Shown here piece by piece: positions 42,295 to 49,964 of a stretch of 64,000 nucleotides of DNA (the first letter of the stretch is position 1; each line of letters opens with the position of its first letter). The DNA lies in assembly GCA_025357755.1 (NCBI GenBank), contig JANXOP010000337.1, positions 1 through 64,000 on the forward strand. Direction: 5' to 3'. This stretch comes from Kofleriaceae bacterium (GTDB taxonomy: Bacteria; Myxococcota_A; Polyangia; Haliangiales; Haliangiaceae). A model generated the notes under the pieces. That model was given only the letters and a program-made list of their open reading frames with translations, did no database searches and was not told where the DNA came from. The position numbers and the translations under genes were made by a program.

Positions 42295-42325
42295 TCGACG
42301 CACTGCTTTACAGGCAGTGCGTTGA
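42295..42325. terminator. Bidirectional stem-loop between convergent regulators
   Basis: A 12-bp stem (TCGACGCACTGC with GCAGTGCGTTGA, one G-U) encloses a 7-nt loop TTTACAG at 42307-42313. It lies between the + strand NtrC gene stop (42232) and the - strand activator stop (42330). There is no strong T-run, so termination efficiency is uncertain. Confidence 0.6.
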
Positions 42326-42329
42326 AGCG

Positions 42330-43370
42330 CTACGCCGCGTACTTGCGGAGCTTCTCGACGAGCGTGGTGCGGTTGAGGCCGAGGAGCGCGGCGGCTTCCG
42401 TGCGGTTGCCGTTCGCCTTCGAGAGTGCGCGGTCGATCAGCTTGCGCTCGACAGCTTCGAGCGCGCTGCGCAGATCGAGGGTCGAATCGTCGAGGACGGG
42501 CGCTTCCATCTTCGGAATCGGGCCCGAGCCTTCGGCGGTCACCACGAGGGCGACCGGCTGCGTGCTGAGGCGAGCCACGCGCGACGACGAGGTCGGGAGC
42601 GAGAGATCGCCTTCACAGATTTGCGTGCCGCGAGCGAGGAGGGCCGCGCGCTCGATCTTGTGGGCGAGCTCGCGAACGTTGCCCGGCCAGCTGTAGCTGC
42701 GAATCGCGGCGCGTGCCGACGGCTCGAGGGTCATCAGCTCGCGTCCACTGCGCTCGCACATGCGGACGAGCGTGAGGTCGACGATGATGTCGAAGTCATC
42801 GCCACGGTCACGCAGCGCGGGGAGGTGGAGCGGGACGACCGAGAGGCGGAAGTAGAGGTCCGCGCGGACCGTGCCTTCGGCGACCATCTGCTCGAGGTTG
42901 CGGTGCGTCGCGGCGACGATGCGGACGTCGATGGCGGTGTCGCTATCGGCGCCGACCGGGCACACGACGCGCTCTTCGAGCACGCGGAGCAACTTCGCTT
43001 GTGCCGAGAGCGGCAGGTCACCGATCTCGTCGAGGAACAGCGTGCCGCCTTGTGCCGAGAGGAAGCGACCCGCGCGCGCGGTCATCGCACCGGTGAAGGC
43101 GCCCTTCACGTGGCCGAACAGCTCGGCTTCGATGAGCGTCTCGGGGAGCGCTGCGCAGTTGACCGGGATGAACGGCTTCGCGCGGCGGTTCGAGGCGCGA
43201 TGAGCGGCGCGGGCGAACAGCTCTTTTCCCGATCCGGTCTCGCCGGTGATCAGGATCGAGCAGTCGGTGTTCGCGACGCGCCGGATGGTGTCGAGAGCTT
43301 CGACAATCTCCACCGACTCGCCGACGATTTCCGAAGCAAACTGCCGGCGCCAGGTTTTGAGCTCGCTCAT
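42330..43370 (-). CDS. Stand-alone sigma-54 activator (FlrA/FleQ-like, no receiver)
   Basis: The 346-residue protein is an AAA+ sigma-54 activator without an N-terminal sensory domain: Walker A GETGSGKE (43-50), GAFTGA intact at 90-95, Walker B GGTLFLDEIGDLPL, then SYSWPGNVRELAHKIER. The Fis HTH is NGNRTEAAALLGLNRTTLVE. Lacking a regulatory domain, it may be constitutively active or controlled by its own sigma-54-type promoter. The gene converges on the NtrC regulator and may act one tier above it. The start is supported by the AAA+ boundary at residue ~15. Confidence 0.92.
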   Translation of the reverse strand: MSELKTWRRQFASEIVGESVEIVEALDTIRRVANTDCSILITGETGSGKELFARAAHRASNRRAKPFIPVNCAALPETLIEAELFGHVKGAFTGAMTARAGRFLSAQGGTLFLDEIGDLPLSAQAKLLRVLEERVVCPVGADSDTAIDVRIVAATHRNLEQMVAEGTVRADLYFRLSVVPLHLPALRDRGDDFDIIVDLTLVRMCERSGRELMTLEPSARAAIRSYSWPGNVRELAHKIERAALLARGTQICEGDLSLPTSSSRVARLSTQPVALVVTAEGSGPIPKMEAPVLDDSTLDLRSALEAVERKLIDRALSKANGNRTEAAALLGLNRTTLVEKLRKYAA

Positions 43371-43386
43371 CGTGATTGTTTCGTAG

Positions 43387-43403
43387 TGCTACTAGCGGGC
43401 CAA
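43387..43403 (-). promoter_or_regulatory. Sigma-54 promoter of the stand-alone activator
   Basis: On the minus strand TTGGCCCGCTAGTAGCA matches (T)TGGCACG-N4-TTGCA with two mismatches and correct spacing. The inferred +1 is near 43376, 6 nt before ATG 43370. A half-site CGCCAAGCC lies upstream at about 43469-43461 (minus strand). Confidence 0.6.
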
Positions 43404-43488
43404 CGGTTTGATCGACGGATCGCAGGGAGACTCACATTCACTCACGCTGCTGATCACAACGGCTTGGCGGATCCAGCGTTAGCCGGCA

Positions 43489-43520
43489 CGTACCCCAGCG
43501 AGATACCCTGACGGGGTACG
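43489..43520. promoter_or_regulatory. Inverted repeat CGTACCCC-N16-GGGGTACG
   Basis: Perfect 8-bp arms are separated by 16 bp, with a further internal ACCCTGACGGGGT arrangement. It lies about 120 bp upstream of the stand-alone activator and 80 bp downstream of the response regulator stop (43601). It may be an operator, or a terminator stem for the regulator operon. No other feature is clear in 43371-43600 apart from the sigma-54 promoter. Confidence 0.5.
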
Positions 43521-43600
43521 CGATCACCCTGCGGTAAAAACTTGGTGTGCGATCACACAGAAAGATTCACGTTGCAGGATGTAGGAGCTTTTGATTTCGC

Positions 43601-44767
43601 TCACTTAGATATCCCACCTGCGCGCTGATCCTGCGCCTCGTCGTTCGTCATCAAGATCCGGATCGGCTCCTTCACGGCGCCCTTCGCGAAGTGACGAGCG
43701 CGTTCGAGGAAGCTCGGCGTGATCGAGTAGCCGCGCGACACGAGCAGCGCGCCGTTCAAGAAGATGTCCTCGGCGATGACCATGCCCGAGCGCAGGCCCG
43801 CGAGCGGGAGCTCGGCGATGAACAAGCTCGAGGTCGCGCGCCCGATGATCTTCTCGAGCATGTCGAGCAGCTGCACCGAGTGACCCGGCTTGGTGCGCAG
43901 CAGCTTGACCATGCGCATGCCGGCAACTCCGGAGGTCTCGATCGCGTCTGCCTCGTTCGCGAGGCGAAGGATCGCACCCGCGAGCTCGGTCTTGCCTCCG
44001 CCCGCCACCCCACTCCACGCGGACTGCCGCGCGGCGACGTCGAGGATCGCGCGGATCGGCTCGAGCCGCGGGATGTGCGACAGGATCTGTTCGGTCATCG
44101 CAGGCATCTTCGCGACCTGCTTCTGTTCGTCCTCGCTCAGCACGTGACCGGCGTGGAGCTTGGTGAGGGTCTCCGCCGACAACGACATGTAGCCGAGGTG
44201 CTGGAGCGAGACCGCCATCTCGAGCTGCCACGCATCCGGGAGTGCCGCGAGCTCGGCGATCTGATTCGCGCGGCGCTTCACGCGCGTCGCGCGACCGAAC
44301 GTGAGCGGAGCCGCCAGCGCGAGGATATCGACCAGCGCGGCGACCGCACCGCGGAGCGTCTCCTGGAGGAGCACGCGCTCGGACGAGCACAACCGATGGT
44401 GCGCGACGGCGGCCTGGAGCGCGGCGAGCAACGGATCGCGATCGCACGGCTTGGTCAGGAAGCGGAAGATCTGGCCTTCATTGACCGCGCTGATCGCGCT
44501 CGCCATGTCGGTCTGGCCCGTGAGCAAGATGCGCGTGATCTCCGGATAGAGCTCGCGGCAGCGCGTGAGCACCGCCGCGCCGTTCATCTTCGGCATGCGC
44601 ATGTCGCACACGATCACGACGATGTCGGGCGTCGCCTCGAGGATCGCCATCGCTTGCTCGCCGTTCGCGGCGCCCAGGATGTCGTACTCGCGGCGCAGGT
44701 TGAGCTGCATGCCCGCGAGCACGTTCGGCTCGTCGTCGACGCACAGGATCTTTAGTTTGGTCGACAT
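43601..44767 (-). CDS. Response regulator with degenerate HD-type output domain
   Basis: The 388-residue protein has a receiver (VDDEPNVLAGMQ; D55 in VCDMRMPKMNG; K in RFLTKPCDRD). Residues ~165-260 follow the layout of RpfG-type HD domains, but the catalytic HD is lost: the expected LHDIGK reads LQHLGY. The downstream region has KMPAMTEQILSHI in place of the usual HPE.G..IL segment. It is probably a non-enzymatic binding domain. ATG 44767 abuts the HDOD regulator gene and belongs to the kinase operon. Confidence 0.82.
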   Translation of the reverse strand: MSTKLKILCVDDEPNVLAGMQLNLRREYDILGAANGEQAMAILEATPDIVVIVCDMRMPKMNGAAVLTRCRELYPEITRILLTGQTDMASAISAVNEGQIFRFLTKPCDRDPLLAALQAAVAHHRLCSSERVLLQETLRGAVAALVDILALAAPLTFGRATRVKRRANQIAELAALPDAWQLEMAVSLQHLGYMSLSAETLTKLHAGHVLSEDEQKQVAKMPAMTEQILSHIPRLEPIRAILDVAARQSAWSGVAGGGKTELAGAILRLANEADAIETSGVAGMRMVKLLRTKPGHSVQLLDMLEKIIGRATSSLFIAELPLAGLRSGMVIAEDIFLNGALLVSRGYSITPSFLERARHFAKGAVKEPIRILMTNDEAQDQRAGGISK

Positions 44768-45942
44768 CAGGACTCCGGTCTCGCGAGCTCGAGCCAGCGT
44801 TCGAGCTCGCTGGCAAAGCCGCTCTCGTGGAGGAATTCGAGATCGACGGGAGTCGGATGGTCCTCACCCGCCAAGGCATCGGCGACGTGCACCGCGGCGA
44901 CCACCTCGGCGAGCTCGCCGGTGCATCCGCGCGGTTCGTGGTGCGCGGCGACCGCGTCGACGATGATCTGCGGCAAGCCCCACATCTGGAGCAAGCACGC
45001 CCCGACCCGCGCGTGATCGGCGCCGAAGTGACGGCGCTCGGCGACCCACACGGATTCACCGCTCGCGAGGCTTTCCTTCGCCATCGCGGCGTAGTCATTC
45101 GGGAGGCCGAGCGCGAGCACGAGCCGGCCGACATCGTGGAGGAGCGCGGTGACGAACGCGATATCCGCGAGCGCAGGGTTGCGCACGTAGCGACGTGCGA
45201 GGCCCGCGGCGCGCAACGCGACATCCTGCATCCGTTCGAGCGAGAACGGGAGTGGCGGGCCCGATGGCGGCGCGTAGATCGAGGTCGACAGCGCGATCGC
45301 GCGGAGCAGCTCGAGCCCGAGGTAGTGGATCGCGCGAGGTAGCGACGTGGTCTCGGCTTCGCCGAATGCGGCGGAGTTCGCGATCTGCATCACCTTCGCG
45401 GCGAACGCCGTATCGGTCGAGATCGCGCGGCTGACCTCGTCGAGGCTCGTGCGCGGATCGTCCGCGAGCTTGGTGAGGGTGGAGTACAGGCGCGGCGGTG
45501 AGGGCAGCTTGTCGACCCGACCGATCAGCGCGCGGAGCGCCGGGTCGTCCGTGAACGTGGAGACCTTGAGACAGCGGTCGATCGCGGTGCGCAGCGTCTT
45601 GGGATCGCACGGCTTGGCGAGGAACACGTGCATCGCGGGCAGCACGCGCAGCATCGCTTCGCGCTCGGCATGGCCCGAGAGCACGATCCGGCAGGTCGAG
45701 GGCCACCGCTCCTGGACCATCTGGAGCAACTGCGCACCGTCGATCTTGGGCATCCGCATGTCGGTGACGACGACATGGAACTGCGAGGTCTCGAGCTGCT
45801 CGATCGCTTGCTCGCCACCGAGGGCGAACACCATCTCCCAATCCTTGCGCTGGCGATGCAGCAGCGAACGCAAGCCCGACAGGATGGACGGCTCGTCATC
45901 GACGAACAGGATCCGCATCTTCTCTGGCGCGACTTCGATCAT
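44767..45942 (-). CDS. Response regulator with HDOD output domain
   Basis: The 391-residue protein starts at ATG 45942 (MIEVAPEKMRILFVDDEPSI), overlapping the kinase stop by 4 bp. Receiver D61 lies in VVVTDMRMPKIDG and the Lys in FLAKPCDPKTL. Residues ~135-340 form an HDOD domain (LPSPPRLYSTLTKLADDPRT, ANSAAFGEAETTSLPRAIHY, FVTALLHDVGRLVLALGLPN), here with a retained HD pair. HDOD regulators often act in c-di-GMP or two-component signalling. The upstream frame is shadow sequence in the kinase. Confidence 0.9.
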   Translation of the reverse strand: MIEVAPEKMRILFVDDEPSILSGLRSLLHRQRKDWEMVFALGGEQAIEQLETSQFHVVVTDMRMPKIDGAQLLQMVQERWPSTCRIVLSGHAEREAMLRVLPAMHVFLAKPCDPKTLRTAIDRCLKVSTFTDDPALRALIGRVDKLPSPPRLYSTLTKLADDPRTSLDEVSRAISTDTAFAAKVMQIANSAAFGEAETTSLPRAIHYLGLELLRAIALSTSIYAPPSGPPLPFSLERMQDVALRAAGLARRYVRNPALADIAFVTALLHDVGRLVLALGLPNDYAAMAKESLASGESVWVAERRHFGADHARVGACLLQMWGLPQIIVDAVAAHHEPRGCTGELAEVVAAVHVADALAGEDHPTPVDLEFLHESGFASELERWLELARPES

Positions 45943-47780
45943 GCTGCCTCTCGCACGTGCTGCTGGATCGGGAGGGTGACGAAGAATGTCGTGCCCTTCC
46001 CCATCACGCTGTCGAACGTCAACTTGCCGTGGTGCTTGTCGACGACGATCGAGTGGGCGATCGCGAGGCCCTGGCCGGTCCCGACGCCGACCTCCTTGGT
46101 CGTGAAGAACGGATCGAAGATCCGATCGCGAATCTCGGCCGGGATGCCGGTGCCGGAATCGGTGATCGCGATCTCGACACACTCGTCGACGATCCGGGTC
46201 GCGATCTTGATCGTGCCGCGCTGCGCGGTATTCAGGTTGCTGGCGGCGATCGCGTGGGACGCGTTGACGACGAGGTTTAGGACGACCTGATTGATCTCGC
46301 CGATGTGGCACTCGATCTCGGGCAGGTCCGCGAACGTGGTCTCGATGTCGGCGATGTAGCGGTACTCGCTCGAGGCGACGGTCAACGTGCTCTCGATCGC
46401 GCTGTTGAGATCCGCAGGCGTCATCTCCGGTTGATCGGGATGCGAGAACGCCTTGATCGACCGGACGATCGCCGCGACGCGCTCGATTCCCTGCACCGCA
46501 CGCCCGATCGCCTCGGGCATCGCGGTCTGGAGGAACGGGAGATCGATGGCCGCTTCGGCCTCGTTCGCTTCACGCGCGAGCGCGGTCTCCCCACGATCGC
46601 CCGAGAGCTGCTCGATCGCTGCACGCTGGTGCTTGCCGACTACCAACATCACGTCTTCGACTGCGGTCTGCAAGAACCGGACACTGTCGTTGACGAACTG
46701 GATCGGGGTGTTGATCTCGTGCGCGACTCCCGCGGCAAGTCGGCCCACCGACTCGAGCTTTTGCGCGTGACGGAGCTCGTGTTCGAGGTTCGTCTGCTTC
46801 GTGATGTCGATCGCGACACCGTGGACACGGTCGTGAGTTTTGGCACTCGCGACGACCCGGAGATGGACGGTCTGACGGTTCGGATCGATCACCCGGTAGT
46901 CGAACCCGGCGGCCTTGAGCATGCCGCCGCTGAGCGCCTCGAGCGTCGTCCGCACCCGCATCGCATCATCCGGATGCATCGCGCCTCCGAACAGCACGTC
47001 GCCTTCGAGCGGCACGTGGAGGATGCGTTCGGCCTGGGGCGCGATGTAGGCGAGCTCCCTGGTCGAGATCACGTACTCGAACGGGACCGCCTCGATGTTC
47101 TCGACGAGCGCGCGGAACCGATCCTTCGCTTCGGCGAGCGCACGGGTCCGGTGCTCGACCTTCTTCTCGATGCTGATGTTGTTCGCTTCGAGCTCGTCGA
47201 TGAACTTCGAGGTCTCGCGCATCTCCTGCAGGTTGCGACCGATCCCGAGGATCAGCATCGCGTCCTCGAACACGACCCAGAGCGCGTGCTCGACGAACGT
47301 CCACCACTGCGGATCGCTGACCCCGTACACGGTCGCCGGGAAGAACGTGCCGCGAATCAGGTGATCGCCGATCACGACCGCCGTCGCGGTTAGCAGCACG
47401 CGCCAGTCGCGATACAGCGCGAGGAAGGCGAGCGAGCCGAAGATATGGAAGTGCGTCGCGATCCGGCCGTTCGTGAACATGATGAACAGCGCGGACCACA
47501 GGATCTGGACGAACGCGATCGCGTGGCGCGTGCCCCACCAGCCCGGGCGCGTGATGATGAGAAAGATCGGGAGCGAATTGATGAGGGCGCCGAACCCGAT
47601 CGCGATCTCGACGTGAACGTGGATGGCGCGTGCGTCGCCGAAATAGGTGTACGGCGAGATCACCGAGGCCAGCACCACGCCGAACAGCCACTGGCCGATC
47701 AGCAGGTAGAGGAACATCCGATCGACACGCTCGTGCGTCGATCGGAGGAGACCTGCGAAGATCTCGTCGGTGCGGTTCAC
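45939..47780 (-). CDS. Membrane histidine kinase with PAS domain
   Basis: The 613-residue protein starts at GTG 47780 (4-bp overlap with the thioredoxin-like gene). About six hydrophobic segments fall in residues ~15-200 (VDRMFLYLLIGQWLFGVVLA; IAIGFGALINSLPIFLIITR; AFVQILWSALFIMFT), then a coiled coil, a PAS domain (~250-370) and a kinase core: H in LAAGVAHEINTPIQFVN, N box LNLVVNASHAI, DSGTGIP, GQGLAIAHSIV. Two response regulators follow in the same operon. Confidence 0.92.
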   Translation of the reverse strand: MNRTDEIFAGLLRSTHERVDRMFLYLLIGQWLFGVVLASVISPYTYFGDARAIHVHVEIAIGFGALINSLPIFLIITRPGWWGTRHAIAFVQILWSALFIMFTNGRIATHFHIFGSLAFLALYRDWRVLLTATAVVIGDHLIRGTFFPATVYGVSDPQWWTFVEHALWVVFEDAMLILGIGRNLQEMRETSKFIDELEANNISIEKKVEHRTRALAEAKDRFRALVENIEAVPFEYVISTRELAYIAPQAERILHVPLEGDVLFGGAMHPDDAMRVRTTLEALSGGMLKAAGFDYRVIDPNRQTVHLRVVASAKTHDRVHGVAIDITKQTNLEHELRHAQKLESVGRLAAGVAHEINTPIQFVNDSVRFLQTAVEDVMLVVGKHQRAAIEQLSGDRGETALAREANEAEAAIDLPFLQTAMPEAIGRAVQGIERVAAIVRSIKAFSHPDQPEMTPADLNSAIESTLTVASSEYRYIADIETTFADLPEIECHIGEINQVVLNLVVNASHAIAASNLNTAQRGTIKIATRIVDECVEIAITDSGTGIPAEIRDRIFDPFFTTKEVGVGTGQGLAIAHSIVVDKHHGKLTFDSVMGKGTTFFVTLPIQQHVREAA

Positions 47781-48271
47781 GACGCCTCGAGCGCGCAACC
47801 GAAGACCGGCAGGTCGAACGAACCCCGAGTCTGGTCGTGGATGATCATGTCGACCATCGTGTGACCCACGTTGTGACCGACGTGGCCGCGGTAGCCGGTG
47901 ATACCTCCGGAGAACCGGCGCTTGCCGGTCATGTCGTAGACGACGACGTCGCCCGAGGTCTTCGCGCCGAACCGGCGGGCCTCCTCGCGATCCGTGGTCA
48001 CGATGAACCGCGTCGTCGGAGGGGCGAACCGCTTGATCTCGGCGAGCTCGCTCTTGCTCGCTTCGGTGCACGGGCACGAGGGGTGGACGAACATCACGAC
48101 CGTCGTGCCGTACGCGGCCGTGCGAATCACGCTGTCGCGCGGCCACACCGCAGGTGCCGGCGAGCTCTCGCCCGGCGTCGTCTCGTAGCGGGTGATCTCG
48201 ACCACGCCCGCGGCGACCAGCGAGCTCCAGAGTAGTAGCGCTCCGGACATCAGGATCCGACGAGGTCTCAT
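47777..48271 (-). CDS. Thioredoxin-fold RedB-like membrane-anchored protein
   Basis: The 164-residue protein has an N-terminal signal anchor (ILMSGALLLWSSLVAAGVVE) and a periplasmic thioredoxin-like fold with a redox-type motif HPSCPCTEASKSELAEI (CPC rather than CxxC). FGAKTSGDVVVYDMTGKRRF and a GITGYRGHVG segment fit the RedB/AhpC-TSA-like group. ATG 48271 begins the operon. Its coupling to a membrane kinase suggests that it senses or sets redox or metal input for that kinase (inferred). Confidence 0.75.
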   Translation of the reverse strand: MRPRRILMSGALLLWSSLVAAGVVEITRYETTPGESSPAPAVWPRDSVIRTAAYGTTVVMFVHPSCPCTEASKSELAEIKRFAPPTTRFIVTTDREEARRFGAKTSGDVVVYDMTGKRRFSGGITGYRGHVGHNVGHTMVDMIIHDQTRGSFDLPVFGCALEAS

Positions 48272-48370
48272 GCGACGGTAGATCGGCCAAGGCCCCCGAT
48301 CAGTTGATACGTCGTTGATGTGTCCTAACCGTTGGCATACGGAGCGTGCAACAGTCGGCGGGTGATCCCG

Positions 48371-49237
48371 ATGATCGTGCTCGGTTGTGGCTACGTGGGC
48401 TCTCGTATCGCGCGCGCGGCGCTTGCCGAAGGTCGATCGGTGCGCGTGTGTGCGCGATCGACGGGCAAGCTCGCACCTCTCGCCGCCCTCGGTGCGGAGA
48501 TCAAGTATCTCGATGCGAACGTGCCCAAGCAGCTGCCGGTCGCGGTCTCCTCGATGGCCGGCTGTACGGTGATCTACTCGATCCCACCGGTCTCGAACCT
48601 GCCGCCCGGGATGGCGCTGCGCGCGGCACTCCAAGCGGCGTACGGAGCAGGCGCCGGCTGCTTCATCTACTTCAGCTCGAGTGGGCTCTACGGCGCTGGA
48701 CCCGACGACGAGGTCTGGATCGACGAAGAGACGCCAGTCGCGCACGACGATCCGAGCATGAAGAACGTGGTCTCCGACGAGCAGGAGATCCAGAGCTGCA
48801 ACTTCGACCGGGTGCGCTTCGTCACGCTGCGTCTCGCACCGGTGTACGGGCCCGGTCGTGGCGTGCGCAATCGTCTGACGAAGGGTGATTATAAATTACT
48901 CGATGATGGGTCGCACGCGATCTCGCGCATTCACGTCGACGACGTCGTGAACGTGGTCAAAGCGTGTGAAGACCGCGCGGTCACCAAGTCGACCTATCTC
49001 GTCGCGGATGACGAGCCGACCACCCAGCGCGACTACGCGACCTGGTTGTGCGAGCGGATGGGCATCCCGCTCCCGCCCTCGCGGGCGCTGTACGAGCCCG
49101 GCGCGCCGCGTGTCGCACATCGCAACCGCCGCGTTCGCAACACCAAGCTCAAGACCGAGCTCGGGCTGACCCTGCGCTATCCGACCTTCCGCGAGGGTGA
49201 AGCCGCGATCGAAGCCGAGCTCGCTGCTGTGGCTTGA
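48371..49237 (+). CDS. NAD-dependent epimerase/dehydratase (SDR)
   Basis: The 288-residue protein begins MIVLGCGYVGSRIARAALAE, a Rossmann GxGxxG start, with FIYFSSSGLYG and an LRLAPVYGPGRGVRNRL motif. The active-site YxxxK is not clear, so it resembles the YeeZ-type atypical SDRs. ATG 48371 fits the Rossmann start; the frame extends to a TTG at 48332. Substrate is unknown. Confidence 0.82.
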   Translation: MIVLGCGYVGSRIARAALAEGRSVRVCARSTGKLAPLAALGAEIKYLDANVPKQLPVAVSSMAGCTVIYSIPPVSNLPPGMALRAALQAAYGAGAGCFIYFSSSGLYGAGPDDEVWIDEETPVAHDDPSMKNVVSDEQEIQSCNFDRVRFVTLRLAPVYGPGRGVRNRLTKGDYKLLDDGSHAISRIHVDDVVNVVKACEDRAVTKSTYLVADDEPTTQRDYATWLCERMGIPLPPSRALYEPGAPRVAHRNRRVRNTKLKTELGLTLRYPTFREGEAAIEAELAAVA

Positions 49238-49326
49238 GCGCACGCTCCGGGGCGGTGCTCATTGTGAACAACTGTAGAGCGCTTAACTCCGATGGGGCGA
49301 GACGGGTACGATCACAGCAGGGACCT

Positions 49327-49962
49327 ATGAACAAAACCTCGCTGCTCGCCTCGCTGCTCGGCCTCGTCATCGCGACGTCGGCATTTGCAGATCCGGAACG
49401 CCGTCGCGAAGAACGTCGCGACGATCGCAAGGAAGAACGCCACGAAGACCAGCGCAAGGAAGAGCGTCACGACGAGCGTCACGACGAGCGGCGCGAAGAG
49501 CACCACGACGAGCGGCGTGAAGAGCGCCACGACTGGTCCCACAAGGGACCGCCCGCGGCACGGTTCGAGCGCCACGAGAATCGCCGCGGCCAGGTCTGGG
49601 TCGGCGGCAACTACGAGTGGCGCGGTGGCGCGTACGTGTGGAACCCCGGTCGCTACGAAGCCGAGCGTTCGGGATACCGCTGGCGCGAGCCGCGCTGGGA
49701 CACGCGCGATGGCGTCTACGTCCGCACCGAGGGCAGCTGGGATGCGATGGGCCCGACCGCGGCACCACCGGTCCTCCGCGAGGAGCGATTCGAAGCTCGT
49801 CGCGGCTTCTTCTGGCAGCGAGGTCGCTGGGATTGGTCGGGCGGCCAGTGGGTCTGGGTCACCGGTCACTACGAGCGGGAGCGCGCGGGTCACCGCTGGC
49901 GCGAAGCTCGCTGGGAGAACCGCGACGGCATCTACGTCAACATCGACGGCACCTGGGAGTAG
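49327..49962 (+). CDS. Secreted YXWXP/WXXGxY repeat protein with a charged region
   Basis: The 211-residue protein has a signal peptide (MNKTSLLASLLGLVIATSAFA). Residues ~22-75 are almost wholly Arg, Glu, His and Asp (REERRDDRKEERHEDQRKEE and similar). The rest contains four copies of a W/Y-rich motif, for example QVWVGGNYEWRGGAYVWNPG and FFWQRGRWDWSGGQWVWVTG, with HRWREARW and GIYVNIDGTW. This matches the YXWXGXW-type envelope family of unknown function. The 3' end is 2 bp from the convergent kinase. Confidence 0.85.
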   Translation: MNKTSLLASLLGLVIATSAFADPERRREERRDDRKEERHEDQRKEERHDERHDERREEHHDERREERHDWSHKGPPAARFERHENRRGQVWVGGNYEWRGGAYVWNPGRYEAERSGYRWREPRWDTRDGVYVRTEGSWDAMGPTAAPPVLREERFEARRGFFWQRGRWDWSGGQWVWVTGHYERERAGHRWREARWENRDGIYVNIDGTWE

Positions 49963-49964
49963 CG

